Source: Niabella aurantiaca DSM 17617 | GTDB lineage: Bacteria; Bacteroidota; Bacteroidia; Chitinophagales; Chitinophagaceae | NCBI RefSeq assembly: GCF_000374125.1 | Contig: NZ_KB893644.1 | Location: 186,001 to 250,000 of the forward strand | Direction: 5' to 3' | Length of the DNA: 64,000 nucleotides | Shown: in pieces, positions 1 to 8,491 of the stretch | Position numbering within the stretch: position 1 is the stretch's first letter | Layout of the letters: each line of letters begins with the position of its first letter | Program-made: the position numbers and the translations under genes | The notes under the pieces: model-generated | Seen by the model: the letters and a program-made list of their open reading frames with translations, nothing else | Database searches by the model: none | Told to the model about the DNA's origin: nothing

Positions 1-316
<316 letters not shown>

Positions 317-341
317 TTATTGCTTATTATCAATGGGGTAT

Positions 342-362
342 GGTTCATAGATCATGGATCAT
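342..362. repeat. three heptads downstream of guaB
   Basis: Three consecutive 7-base units, GGTTCAT, AGATCAT and GGATCAT, end in the same TCAT. They lie inside an AATGGGG / CCCCATT inverted repeat (333-339 and 363-369). It is one of several 7-base-period tracts in the window's gaps. No function can be assigned. Confidence 0.6.
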
Positions 363-577
363 GCCCCATTCTTTATCAGGGAAAGTTCGGTTTAACGTTT
401 CAGGCGCTCCCGAACGGGGCTGGTTGTCGTTTGATGCGGGGTATTGGATTTGGGACGCCGGATGATCGATGCCGAAAGCCCAATGCTCAGGTCTCCACGC
501 AATGACACAAAGAAAGAGCGCAGCGTTATAGCTAATGGCTGACTGCAGATCGCTCAAGACCGCCTGTTCAAATCCCG

Positions 578-610
578 GATCTCAGACTCTGATTTCTTAA
601 CTTTGATCTC
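578..610. repeat. degenerate 7-base-period tract before the Crp/Fnr gene
   Basis: Heptads GATCTCA, GACTCTG, ATTTCTT and AACTTTG followed by ATCTC run straight into the ATG at 611. The sequence is degenerate but keeps a 7-base spacing of pyrimidine-rich cores. It resembles the tracts before nuoB and upstream of the GlcD-like gene. Confidence 0.5.
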
Positions 611-1177
611 ATGGGGCATCTTCGCGCTTACTATGAACGCTTCCGGAAGCTGGACGAAACGGAATGGCATTTTATTGCGGCTCATTTTCAACGACGGGTA
701 TTCCGGAAGAATGAGCGGGTAGTGCAGCTGGGACAAACTGAAAACTTCCTGTCTTTTATTGAGTCCGGACTGGTACGCTGTTATGTTCCGGGTGATGAAA
801 ACGATCATACCTTCCATTTTAATTTTGAAAAGGATTTTGTCTGCGCCTATGATTCGTTTTTGACAAGAACCCCGTCCGAATACGAAATACAGGCCCTGTC
901 CGACACGGTTGCGTGGCAGATCTCTTATGACGATCTGCAGCGGGTATATGCGAAAACAACGGCCGGTAATTACCTGGGACGGTTTGTTGCCGAAAAATTG
1001 CTGCTGGCCAAAACAAAACATGAAATTGCATTGGTAAAGTACAATGCTACAGAACGCTATCTGAAGCTTCTGAATGAAGAACCGGAGGTGATCCGGCAGG
1101 TGCCGCTTAAGTACATCGCTTCCTATATTGGCATTACACCACAGGCGCTGAGCCGGATCCGGCGCCAGATTTCTTAA
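611..1177 (+). CDS. Crp/Fnr family transcriptional regulator
   Basis: The 188-residue protein has the layout of small Bacteroidota Crp/Fnr regulators: an N-terminal cyclic-nucleotide-binding-like beta-roll (about residues 20-115, including an IESGLVRCYV strand pair) and a C-terminal helix-turn-helix (about residues 145-188, LKYIASYIGITPQALSRIRR). No cysteine cluster for an Fe-S centre is visible, so it is Crp-like rather than oxygen-sensing Fnr. The ligand and targets are unknown. It stands alone: guaB ends about 300 bases upstream and def starts 58 bases downstream on the same strand. The ATG follows a 7-base-period repeat rather than a Shine-Dalgarno. Confidence 0.85.
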   Translation: MGHLRAYYERFRKLDETEWHFIAAHFQRRVFRKNERVVQLGQTENFLSFIESGLVRCYVPGDENDHTFHFNFEKDFVCAYDSFLTRTPSEYEIQALSDTVAWQISYDDLQRVYAKTTAGNYLGRFVAEKLLLAKTKHEIALVKYNATERYLKLLNEEPEVIRQVPLKYIASYIGITPQALSRIRRQIS

Positions 1178-1235
1178 CAATTGTTCATTGCACGGACCGG
1201 TTGTCTGATGCATTTTTGCAATAAATTTTTTGTAG

Positions 1236-1820
1236 ATGATTTATCGGGTACAGGCCTATGGGCATCCGCTGCTGAGAACGAAAAGTGTACCTGTAGATGC
1301 CGGTGAAAAAGGCCTGGATCTGCTCGTCAGTGACCTGTGGCAGACCATGCGCCGTGCGAACGGCTGCGGGCTGGCGGCGAACCAGGTAGGAAAGGCCCTG
1401 CAATTATTTATTGTTGATAGCCGGAGCACCTACCTGCAACAGGATACGGCAGCACGGAAGGCAGATTTTGAAGTTGAGGATACGGGTATTGAAGAAACGT
1501 TTATCAATGCCCGGATATGCAGCAGATCGGAGCGGGTTTGGGTGGCCAATGAAGGCTGTCTGAGCATTCCCGGATTTTATCAGCCCGTAGTGCGGCCCTG
1601 GTCGGTGGAGATCACCTATATGGATAAAGACCTAAAGACACAGCATAGAACGTTTAGTGGTATTACGGCCCGCATGATCCAGCATGAGTATGACCACACG
1701 CAGGGTATTTTGTATCTGGATCATCTTTCACCGCTGAGCCGGAAACTGCTTGCTGCCAAACTGAAGCGGATCCGGGAAGGAAAGGTACACACAACCTATC
1801 CTTTAGAATTTTACAGGTGA
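1236..1820 (+). CDS. def: peptide deformylase
   Basis: It removes the N-formyl group from nascent proteins using a divalent metal. All three family motifs are present: GCGLAANQ (residues 43-50), EGCLS (106-110, metal-ligand Cys108) and HEYDH (150-154, two metal-ligand histidines and the catalytic Glu). At 194 residues it is a normal length for a Bacteroidota deformylase. An insert around residues 63-90 separates motifs 1 and 2 more widely than in E. coli. It lies 58 bases after the Crp/Fnr gene and converges on the GIN-domain gene. The methionyl-tRNA formyltransferase gene is not adjacent. Confidence 0.95.
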   Translation: MIYRVQAYGHPLLRTKSVPVDAGEKGLDLLVSDLWQTMRRANGCGLAANQVGKALQLFIVDSRSTYLQQDTAARKADFEVEDTGIEETFINARICSRSERVWVANEGCLSIPGFYQPVVRPWSVEITYMDKDLKTQHRTFSGITARMIQHEYDHTQGILYLDHLSPLSRKLLAAKLKRIREGKVHTTYPLEFYR

Positions 1821-1998
1821 TGCCGGATGGGAGCATGTGGAAATTTGAAAATAAAGGTCCGTTACAACTCCATGATCTTTTCTCCGATTGATAGCCACAT
1901 CAGGTATCAAACTCGTCCACTGCCATCAGCTTTCGGCTTATCAGATCAGCGACTGAGTGCCGCAGCAGTCAATAGTCATACGAATATGAAACCGGTTT

Positions 1999-2721
1999 TT
2001 AATCCGCTTTGCTTACACTGCCTGCGCCGTTGGCGGAAGAGCTTACTTTGGGATTGCCCATGTATTTGATGCTGGAGGCGCCGCTGGCATTTGCGGTTAA
2101 CTGAACGCTGGCAAAAATATTAGCGGTACTGGCGCCGCTGGCCTCCATATTGGTGGTCTCTGCCTTCAGGTCAAATCCGTGGATCGTGCTGGCGCCACTG
2201 GCTTCGCCCCGGATCTCGCGGGTTTCACCGGAAATATTCAGGGTGGAGGCACCACTTACGTCCATTTGGACCATCGGCGCTTTTAGCTGCAGCGTGGCGT
2301 TGGAAGCGCCGCTGATATCCAGTGCAAATGGTTCATCCTGTGTGATCTTGTTGTCGGCCTTTAATGTGGAAGCACCGGAAAGGGCCGCTTTTTTCACTAC
2401 CGGCATGGAGATATAGATTTTTATCTCATTGCTGGGCCTGAGGTCAAAATCGTTCTTTTCATCAATATCCAGCTCCCCTTCTTCAACAGCGGCAGTGATG
2501 TATTGGAAAAGATTTTCATCTGTTTCGATCTTTACACTGAATACGGAATCCTGCTTTAGAAAAACGGCAGAAGCATTACCGATATCGATGCTGCTGAAAT
2601 CCTTCAGGTCGTAAGTTTTGCTCACGGTCTTTCCGTCTCCTTTAATGCGTTGCTGATCAATGATATTGCAGGATCCTGTCAGGAAAGCGGCAACAATTGC
2701 TGTAAAAAATAACTGTTTCAT
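1999..2721 (-). CDS. GIN-domain (DUF2807) lipoprotein
   Basis: The 240-residue protein begins with a lipoprotein signal (lipobox TGSC, Cys18), so it is expected to be anchored in an envelope membrane. The rest matches the DUF2807 / GIN 'putative auto-transporter adhesin head' family of Bacteroidota. The second half repeats a GAS core (LSGAS, ISGAS, VSGAS, ASGAS) about every 16-20 residues, as expected of a right-handed beta-helix. Function is unknown for the family. It converges with def and diverges from guaA over a 183-base gap. Family assignment is strong; 'adhesin' is only a label. Confidence 0.85.
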   Translation of the reverse strand: MKQLFFTAIVAAFLTGSCNIIDQQRIKGDGKTVSKTYDLKDFSSIDIGNASAVFLKQDSVFSVKIETDENLFQYITAAVEEGELDIDEKNDFDLRPSNEIKIYISMPVVKKAALSGASTLKADNKITQDEPFALDISGASNATLQLKAPMVQMDVSGASTLNISGETREIRGEASGASTIHGFDLKAETTNMEASGASTANIFASVQLTANASGASSIKYMGNPKVSSSANGAGSVSKAD

Positions 2722-2904
2722 CCGTATAGTTTTTAAGTTTTGCGATTACAGGCCGGCCGGTATGAAATTACGCCGGGACTGGCCTGCAATGTTCCATTCT
2801 TTAGATTAAATCTTCAATAAATATAAAAAGGTTCCGGTAATTTAACCAAAGGTTCTCCGGATTCTCCGTTTATGTGATTTGCAATTTTATTACCTTCGCG
2901 CATC

Positions 2905-4440
2905 ATGACCGAAAAAATCTTAATACTTGATTTTGGCTCCCAATATACCCAGCTGATCGCGCGCAGCGTACGGGAAGCCAATGTTTATTGCGAAATCATT
3001 CCTTATTCCAAATCATTTGAATTCGAAGGCAATTTAAAAGGAATCATCCTTTCCGGGTCGCCCTTTTCGGTAAATGATGAAAATGCGCCGGTTATCAGCG
3101 TAAAAAGCCTCCTGGGCAAAGTGCCAGTTTTGGGTATTTGCTATGGTGCACAGCTTTCCACCAAACTTTTTGGCGGCCGGGTAGAAAAAAGCAGCAAACG
3201 GGAATACGGGCGGGCGCAAATGCAGGCCCGGCAGACCGCTGACCCGTTGTTGAAGGCCGTGGAGCCCAGAAGCCAGGTATGGATGAGCCATGGGGACAGT
3301 ATCCTGGAGCTGCCCGCCGGGTTTGAGGTGCTGGCCACCACAGAAAGCATTCCGGTAGCGGCCTTTAAATACAGCGGGGCACAACATCCTCTGTACGGGC
3401 TGCAGTTTCACCCGGAAGTGTATCACAGTATTGAAGGAAAAAAGATATTAAAGAATTTTTTAACCGGGATCTGCGGTTGCAGCCAGGACTGGACCCCCGC
3501 TCATTTTATAACCGATACGGTAAATGAGCTCCGGGAAAAGATCGGCGACCGTAAGGTGATCATGGCTTTGAGCGGCGGTGTAGACAGTACCGTTGCGGCC
3601 ACCCTGATCCACAAGGCGATCGGCAGCCGGCTGTATGGTATTTTTGTAGACAACGGGGTACTGCGGAAAGGCGAATTTGAGCAAGTGCTGGAAACTTATA
3701 AACAGCTGGGTCTGAATATAAAAGGTGTAGATGTAAAGGATCTTTTTTACAAAGAGCTAAAAGATAATCCGGATCCGGAGACCAAGCGGAAGATCATTGG
3801 CCGCCTTTTTATTGATGTATTCCAGGATGAAGCAAAACAGCTGACCGATATTGATTTTCTGGGACAGGGGACGATTTACCCGGATGTGATCGAAAGTGTG
3901 TCTGTGCACGGGCCTTCCGTAACCATCAAATCGCACCACAATGTGGGCGGACTTCCGGAAAAAATGCATCTGTCGCTGGTGGAACCGCTGCGCTTTCTTT
4001 TTAAAGATGAAGTGCGGAAAGTGGGCCGTGAATTGGGAATTCCTTCCGAATTGATCGACCGGCACCCGTTTCCGGGACCCGGCCTGGCCATCCGCATCCT
4101 GGGTGAAGTGACCGAGGAGAAAGTAAAATTATTGCAGGAGGCAGATGCCATCTACATAAACGCGTTGAAAGAAAACGGACTCTATGCAACGGTTTGGCAG
4201 GCTGGAACAATCTTGTTACCAGTGAAGAGTGTTGGCGTAATGGGCGATGAACGTACATATGAGTATACGGTGGCCCTGCGCGCTGTAACCAGTGTGGACG
4301 GTATGACCGCCGACTGGGCCCATCTCCCTTACGATTTCCTGGCAAATGTTTCCAACGAGATCTGTAACAATGTAAGGGGTATTAACCGGGTGGTTTATGA
4401 TATCAGCAGTAAACCGCCCGCTACCATAGAATGGGAATAA
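2905..4440 (+). CDS. guaA: GMP synthase (glutamine-hydrolysing)
   Basis: It aminates XMP to GMP using glutamine and ATP. The N-terminal class I glutamine amidotransferase domain has its triad: Cys79 in GICYG, His169 and Glu171 in FHPEVYH. The ATP-pyrophosphatase domain has the SGGVDS loop (223-228), and the C-terminal dimerisation domain ends in KPPATIEWE, the invariant tail. Length is 511 residues, typical of the family. A TACCTTCG element (2891-2898) like a Bacteroidota -7 box sits only 6 bases before the ATG, which suggests a very short or absent leader; no clear -33 TTTG was found. Confidence 0.98.
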   Translation: MTEKILILDFGSQYTQLIARSVREANVYCEIIPYSKSFEFEGNLKGIILSGSPFSVNDENAPVISVKSLLGKVPVLGICYGAQLSTKLFGGRVEKSSKREYGRAQMQARQTADPLLKAVEPRSQVWMSHGDSILELPAGFEVLATTESIPVAAFKYSGAQHPLYGLQFHPEVYHSIEGKKILKNFLTGICGCSQDWTPAHFITDTVNELREKIGDRKVIMALSGGVDSTVAATLIHKAIGSRLYGIFVDNGVLRKGEFEQVLETYKQLGLNIKGVDVKDLFYKELKDNPDPETKRKIIGRLFIDVFQDEAKQLTDIDFLGQGTIYPDVIESVSVHGPSVTIKSHHNVGGLPEKMHLSLVEPLRFLFKDEVRKVGRELGIPSELIDRHPFPGPGLAIRILGEVTEEKVKLLQEADAIYINALKENGLYATVWQAGTILLPVKSVGVMGDERTYEYTVALRAVTSVDGMTADWAHLPYDFLANVSNEICNNVRGINRVVYDISSKPPATIEWE

Positions 4441-4525
4441 TATTTGCTAAGGATATAGCGGTTCCGCGGAGAGACCTGTTTTGTATGGGACGGCCGGGGA
4501 TAGCTGACTAAATATTCTTGTAACT

Positions 4526-5689
4526 ATGAAGAAATTATCATTATTTGTATTCCTGGCGGTTTGCAGTATTGCAACAGTAGCGGCACAGGTAACAACGGGT
4601 CTGCGTCACAAAATGGCCATTTTTACGCCTTTGTACCTGGACAATGCCTTTAGTGCGGACGGCACTTATAACTACAACAGCAACACATTCCCGAAATTAT
4701 CCATCGCGGGGCTGGAATTTTATCATGGGGCTGAGCTGGCCATCGATTCCCTCGAGAAGCTCAACCTTCCTCTTGACATCTATGTTTATGATTCGCGGTC
4801 TGCAAAACAAACCCTGGAAAGCCAGATCAACAAGGCCGCTTCCGATGGTGTGGAGCTGATCATTGCAAATTGTGCCGTTACCGAACTGGACCGCCTGTCA
4901 AAGCTGGCCGCTTCAAAAAAGATCCCGGTCATCAATGCCCTGGTGCCTAATGACGGAAACGTGCGTAACAATCCGTATTTTATTGTCATGAACCCGACGC
5001 TGCCCACGCAGGGAGAGCGGATCTATGCTTATCTGAAAAAGAACTACCCCAATCAGCAGGTCATCTATCTTACCCGTAAAGGCAGCTCTGAAAATTACCT
5101 GCGCTCTGTTTTTGAAACCCTGAACAAGGTAGATAAAAACACCGCCATGCACATTAAATTCACGGATGTAAAAGACTCGCTGTCTCCGGCGCAGATCGCG
5201 GCAAATTTTGCCAAAGGCAGGTCTTCCCTGTTTGTGATCGGATCGCTGGACAATAGTTTTGCAGAAAAGCTCCTGGCCCAGTTGTCGCGGCTCAGCAAAA
5301 CCTACCCCCAGATCACCGTAATGGGAATGCCCACCTGGGACAATCTGGACTTTTCAAAATATAAGGGGCTGGATCTGGTTTACAGTACGCCGTTTTACAG
5401 CTCTCAACTGGATGCAACCAGCAGGAATATCATCAGCTACTACAACGCAAAAATGTATGCCCGGCCGTCTGATCTGGTTTTTCGCGCCTTTGATCTTACC
5501 CTCCGGTTCGGACGCTTGCTGAACCAGTATGGCAGCAACACTGCGAGCGCGCTCAGCAGCAAAGAGTACCGGGTATTTTATGATTATGATATCCAGCCGG
5601 TAAGCAGAACCAGTAAGATCGATTATTACGAAAACAAAAAACTGTATTTCCTGGAATATTCCAACGGAAGTTTTAAGCGGGTGCGGTAG
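4526..5689 (+). CDS. periplasmic-binding-protein (type 1) like exported protein
   Basis: The 387-residue protein starts with a signal peptide ending near VAAQ (residue 21). The body looks like a type 1 periplasmic-binding fold: an early IFTPLYLDNAF strand, GAELAIDSLEKL, and later paired alternations such as VIYLTRKGS and SLFVIGSLDNS. Bacteroidota encode many such proteins as ABC substrate-binding relatives, sometimes fused to LysM domains; no LysM and no transporter genes are seen here. The ligand is unknown. It is 85 bases downstream of guaA and ends 5 bases from the convergent gene. A TATTCTTG element (4513-4520) lies just before the ATG. Confidence 0.7.
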   Translation: MKKLSLFVFLAVCSIATVAAQVTTGLRHKMAIFTPLYLDNAFSADGTYNYNSNTFPKLSIAGLEFYHGAELAIDSLEKLNLPLDIYVYDSRSAKQTLESQINKAASDGVELIIANCAVTELDRLSKLAASKKIPVINALVPNDGNVRNNPYFIVMNPTLPTQGERIYAYLKKNYPNQQVIYLTRKGSSENYLRSVFETLNKVDKNTAMHIKFTDVKDSLSPAQIAANFAKGRSSLFVIGSLDNSFAEKLLAQLSRLSKTYPQITVMGMPTWDNLDFSKYKGLDLVYSTPFYSSQLDATSRNIISYYNAKMYARPSDLVFRAFDLTLRFGRLLNQYGSNTASALSSKEYRVFYDYDIQPVSRTSKIDYYENKKLYFLEYSNGSFKRVR

Positions 5690-5694
5690 CGGGA

Positions 5695-6300
5695 TCAATT
5701 GCCTTTAAGATCATCCAGGATGCTTTTTTGAGAAGTAATGATCCGGGTTTGTTTTTGCTGCGCTTCCAGGTTTTGCTGCATTTTCCGGTCGAGCGCCTCA
5801 TAGTCGTCCTTCAGGGATCTCAGTTTTTGCTCTTCGGTAACGAGCAGGTCTTCCTGCTTTTTTATCTGAAAGATGGTATTGCTCTTTTTTACATTGGATG
5901 TGAGACCTTCCAAAAAGGATTTTCCTTTGGCCGCCAGCACCACGGCATCTTCGGCTATATTGTTTCCTCCTTCCATGATCAAATACAGCGTTGTTTTTTC
6001 TTTTCCGTTTTTACCCGATTGTTCTGTTTTAAAGGTATAGTCCAGGGCGGAACGGGTGATGGAAGGTACGATGCAGTTGTTGTAGGAGATGAATCCTTTG
6101 CTGGTGCTGTATTTTAAACGAAGGTCCGCCATTTTGGCCTTTAATGCATTCTCTACCACGTTCACCGGGTAGTTGTATTCCACAACAAGGGCCGGCTGAT
6201 CGATCTTTTTGTACCGGATCCTTCCCTCATAAGCCTTTTGTGCAAAAGAAGCAGCGCCGGTCAGGGTAAGCAAAGCCAAAATCAACGAAAACTTTTTCAT
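5695..6300 (-). CDS. secreted protein with C-terminal coiled coil, unknown function
   Basis: I place the start at the ATG ending at 6300 because it opens a good signal peptide (MKKFSLILALLTLTG, cleavage near SFAQ); the open frame runs 21 codons further upstream without a signal. The mature protein (about 180 residues) has an N-terminal beta-rich region (YEGRIRYKKIDQPALVVEY) and a C-terminal stretch from about residue 140 rich in Lys, Gln and Glu with coiled-coil spacing. I do not recognise a named family. It ends 5 bases from the previous gene, convergent with it. A TTTG-N20-TACCTTCG promoter candidate lies upstream. Confidence 0.7.
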   Translation of the reverse strand: MKKFSLILALLTLTGAASFAQKAYEGRIRYKKIDQPALVVEYNYPVNVVENALKAKMADLRLKYSTSKGFISYNNCIVPSITRSALDYTFKTEQSGKNGKEKTTLYLIMEGGNNIAEDAVVLAAKGKSFLEGLTSNVKKSNTIFQIKKQEDLLVTEEQKLRSLKDDYEALDRKMQQNLEAQQKQTRIITSQKSILDDLKGN

Positions 6301-6332
6301 GTTAATTTGTATTTTTATAGAATAAAGTATTG

Positions 6333-6364
6333 CGAAGGTAAAAAGATGTCGTTCCAACCCCAAA
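6333..6364 (-). promoter_or_regulatory. Bacteroidota-type promoter for the secreted protein gene
   Basis: On the minus strand, TTTG (6361-6364) is followed after 20 bases by TACCTTCG (6333-6340). This resembles the Bacteroidota consensus TTTG-N19-TAnnTTTG. The start codon lies about 33 bases further downstream. Confidence 0.45.
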
Positions 6365-6426
6365 TTTTACCCGGTAATATCATTTATCAGAAGAACAGTA
6401 CATTTGTTAAATAATACGAAGATCCA

Positions 6427-7935
6427 TTGAGCGGCATTAAACAACTGGCAGGACAAACACTTTGGTACGGCTTAAGCAATGTAATGGCGAGGTTATTGAA
6501 CTTCCTTTTGACGCCGATATTGACGTATTTAATGGTGGATTCAAAGGGGGTTAAGGAGTATGGAGATTTTAGTCTTTTGTACGCATGGATCGGCGTTGCC
6601 AATATCGTTTATACTTATGGCCTGGAAACGGGGTTCTTTCGGTTCAGCAACCACACCGACATAACGCAAAAAAGCCTGTTCAATACAACTTTTGCGTCTC
6701 ATATTGTTTCTACCTGCATTCTAAGTGGCGTTATCATATTTTACAGCCAGCCCATTAGCACCTTCCTCGAAATCGGAAAATTTCCGGAGATTATTGTCAT
6801 TACGGCGGTGCTCATAGCATTTGATACACTGGCTACCATTCCTTTTGCCAAGCTGCGGCAGGATAACCGGCCGCGGCGCTATGCTTTTATCAAGGTTTTT
6901 GGTATCCTGGTGAATATTTTTTTGGTCATTCTGCTCGTTTACCTGATCCCGAAATATTACAGCCATACAGACAATGCCTTCCTGAAATGGATCTTACGCC
7001 AGAACAGGGTGACGCTGCTGGTAGTAGCAAACATGGTGCAGTCGTTTCTGGTTTTTTTGTTCCTGTTCCCTGAATGGAAGCGTTTCCGGTTCCGGGTAAA
7101 CCGCAGCCTTTGGAAGCAGATCCTGCGGTACAGCACGCCCATGATCATCATCGGGCTGGCCGGCATGGTGAACGAGGTAATGGACCGGCAGCTGCTGAAG
7201 AGCTTTTTGCCCTATTCTTCCGACGAAAATATGCGGATCGTTGGTATTTACTCCGCAAACTATAAGATCTCTATTTTCATTACCATGTTCATTCAGGCCT
7301 TCCGTATGGCCGGTGAACCTTTTTTCTTTAAACAAAAAGGAGCAGAGAATGCCCGGTTCACCTATGCCAAGGTAATGAAGTGGTTTGTTATTACGCTGTG
7401 CATTGCTTATTTATTCACCGGGCTGTACCTGCATATCTGGCAATACATGATTGGCAGGGAGTACCGGGAAGGGCTGTATATTGTCCCGATCCTCTTAATG
7501 GCCAATGTCTTTCTTGGCATCTACTATAACCTTTCGGCCTGGTACAAGCTTACAGATAAAATGTATTGGGGCATTATCATAACGGTCATTGGTGCCCTGA
7601 TCACTTTTATAGGCAACTACCTGTTCATTCCCAAATATGAAATGTATGCGGGTGCAACAGTAACCATGATCTGCTACGGGGCAATGGTGGTGATGGCCTA
7701 TCTGACCGGGCAAAAATATTATCCGATTCCGTACGCGTGGAAAAAACTTGTGGCCTATCTGGTGATCACGGTGCTGTTATTTTTGATAAACAGGATGGTT
7801 GCATCATTTATTTCCAATTTTTGGTTCAAAACATGCAGTGCAACATTGTTTATGGGAGTATTCCTGTTCCTTGTAGTGCGAATTGAGCAGAACGAACTAA
7901 AGCGGCTGCCTTTGATCGGGAAATTTCTCCGGTAA
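6427..7935 (+). CDS. Wzx-like polysaccharide flippase
   Basis: The 502-residue integral membrane protein has roughly 14 hydrophobic segments spread evenly, matching the MOP superfamily of polysaccharide/oligosaccharide flippases (Wzx, MurJ relatives). The N-terminus GIKQLAGQTLWYGLSN is typical of the Bacteroidota branch. It is expected to flip lipid-linked sugars across the inner membrane. The start is a TTG; the conserved GIKxLAGQT motif begins two residues later, so a downstream ATG is not plausible. No glycosyltransferase genes are adjacent, so its substrate cannot be inferred. Downstream is the broken Rpn-type gene on the other strand. Confidence 0.85.
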   Translation: MSGIKQLAGQTLWYGLSNVMARLLNFLLTPILTYLMVDSKGVKEYGDFSLLYAWIGVANIVYTYGLETGFFRFSNHTDITQKSLFNTTFASHIVSTCILSGVIIFYSQPISTFLEIGKFPEIIVITAVLIAFDTLATIPFAKLRQDNRPRRYAFIKVFGILVNIFLVILLVYLIPKYYSHTDNAFLKWILRQNRVTLLVVANMVQSFLVFLFLFPEWKRFRFRVNRSLWKQILRYSTPMIIIGLAGMVNEVMDRQLLKSFLPYSSDENMRIVGIYSANYKISIFITMFIQAFRMAGEPFFFKQKGAENARFTYAKVMKWFVITLCIAYLFTGLYLHIWQYMIGREYREGLYIVPILLMANVFLGIYYNLSAWYKLTDKMYWGIIITVIGALITFIGNYLFIPKYEMYAGATVTMICYGAMVVMAYLTGQKYYPIPYAWKKLVAYLVITVLLFLINRMVASFISNFWFKTCSATLFMGVFLFLVVRIEQNELKRLPLIGKFLR

Positions 7936-7970
7936 TAACGCATCAATACCAGCGTCGATTTGAAGACGTT

Positions 7971-8403
7971 TTATTTTAAAGAGCGTAAGCGCCTCTTTGC
8001 AAAGGCTTCAGTAACGCCGGCAAAACCGGCAATTTCAGCAATAGAGAATTTTTTCGTTGCCAGCAGATTGTTCACCATCTGCTCTTTGCCTTTTTCAATA
8101 TAGATATCTGGTGTGTTCCTGATCGGACCTGGATGGACGCCGCTAAAAATTTATTATTCAGCTGTTTTACTGCAGCATCGTAAGTATCCGGCAATTGTGC
8201 CAGCCTGGAAAAAATCAACTGGTTACTGATAAAAGGGGGAAGTGATTTTTAAAATATTCCGTCGCAATGCTCTTGTTGGATAAAATACTGCGGATAAAGT
8301 TGTCGTAGGGTAAGTAGTGTTCTTCATAGGGTGAAAGTAGTTTTTTATTCCGTTGTTGGTGAAAAGGGCCACAGGGGCCGCCCGCTTTTTTGAGTAAGTG
8401 CAT
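7971..8403 (-). pseudogene. degraded Rpn-type PD-(D/E)XK nuclease family gene
   Basis: Three pieces of one family can be read on the minus strand in different frames. The first (from about 8403) includes YDNFIRSILSNKSIATEYF, the usual N-terminus. After a frameshift near 8230 comes FSRLAQLPDTYDAAVKQL. After another shift or deletion near 8120 comes DIYIEKGKEQMVNNLL and a C-terminal KFSIAEIAGFAGVTEAF, ending at the stop 7971-7973. Intact Rpn/YhgA-like proteins are about 280-330 residues; here only about 140 codons remain and the catalytic core is gone. These genes are mobile and commonly decay. It lies between the flippase and recG. Confidence 0.7.
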
Positions 8404-8426
8404 CCTGCCTGCAACGCAGCTCCCGT

Positions 8427-8456
8427 TTTGCAGTTAACAAAAGCGCCTTATTTTTG
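8427..8456 (+). promoter_or_regulatory. Bacteroidota-type promoter for recG
   Basis: TTTG (8427-8430), an 18-base spacer and TATTTTTG (8449-8456) match TTTG-N19-TAnnTTTG well. The recG TTG start follows 35 bases later, giving a leader of about 30 bases. Confidence 0.55.
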
Positions 8457-8491
8457 TCAAAAGCAGTTTTATTTCCGGTAATAACAACATA

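Noticed and set aside
554-1213. 219-codon minus-strand open frame over the Crp/Fnr gene
   Set aside because: The plus-strand frame has a recognisable helix-turn-helix; the opposite frame is cysteine- and phenylalanine-rich with no domain.
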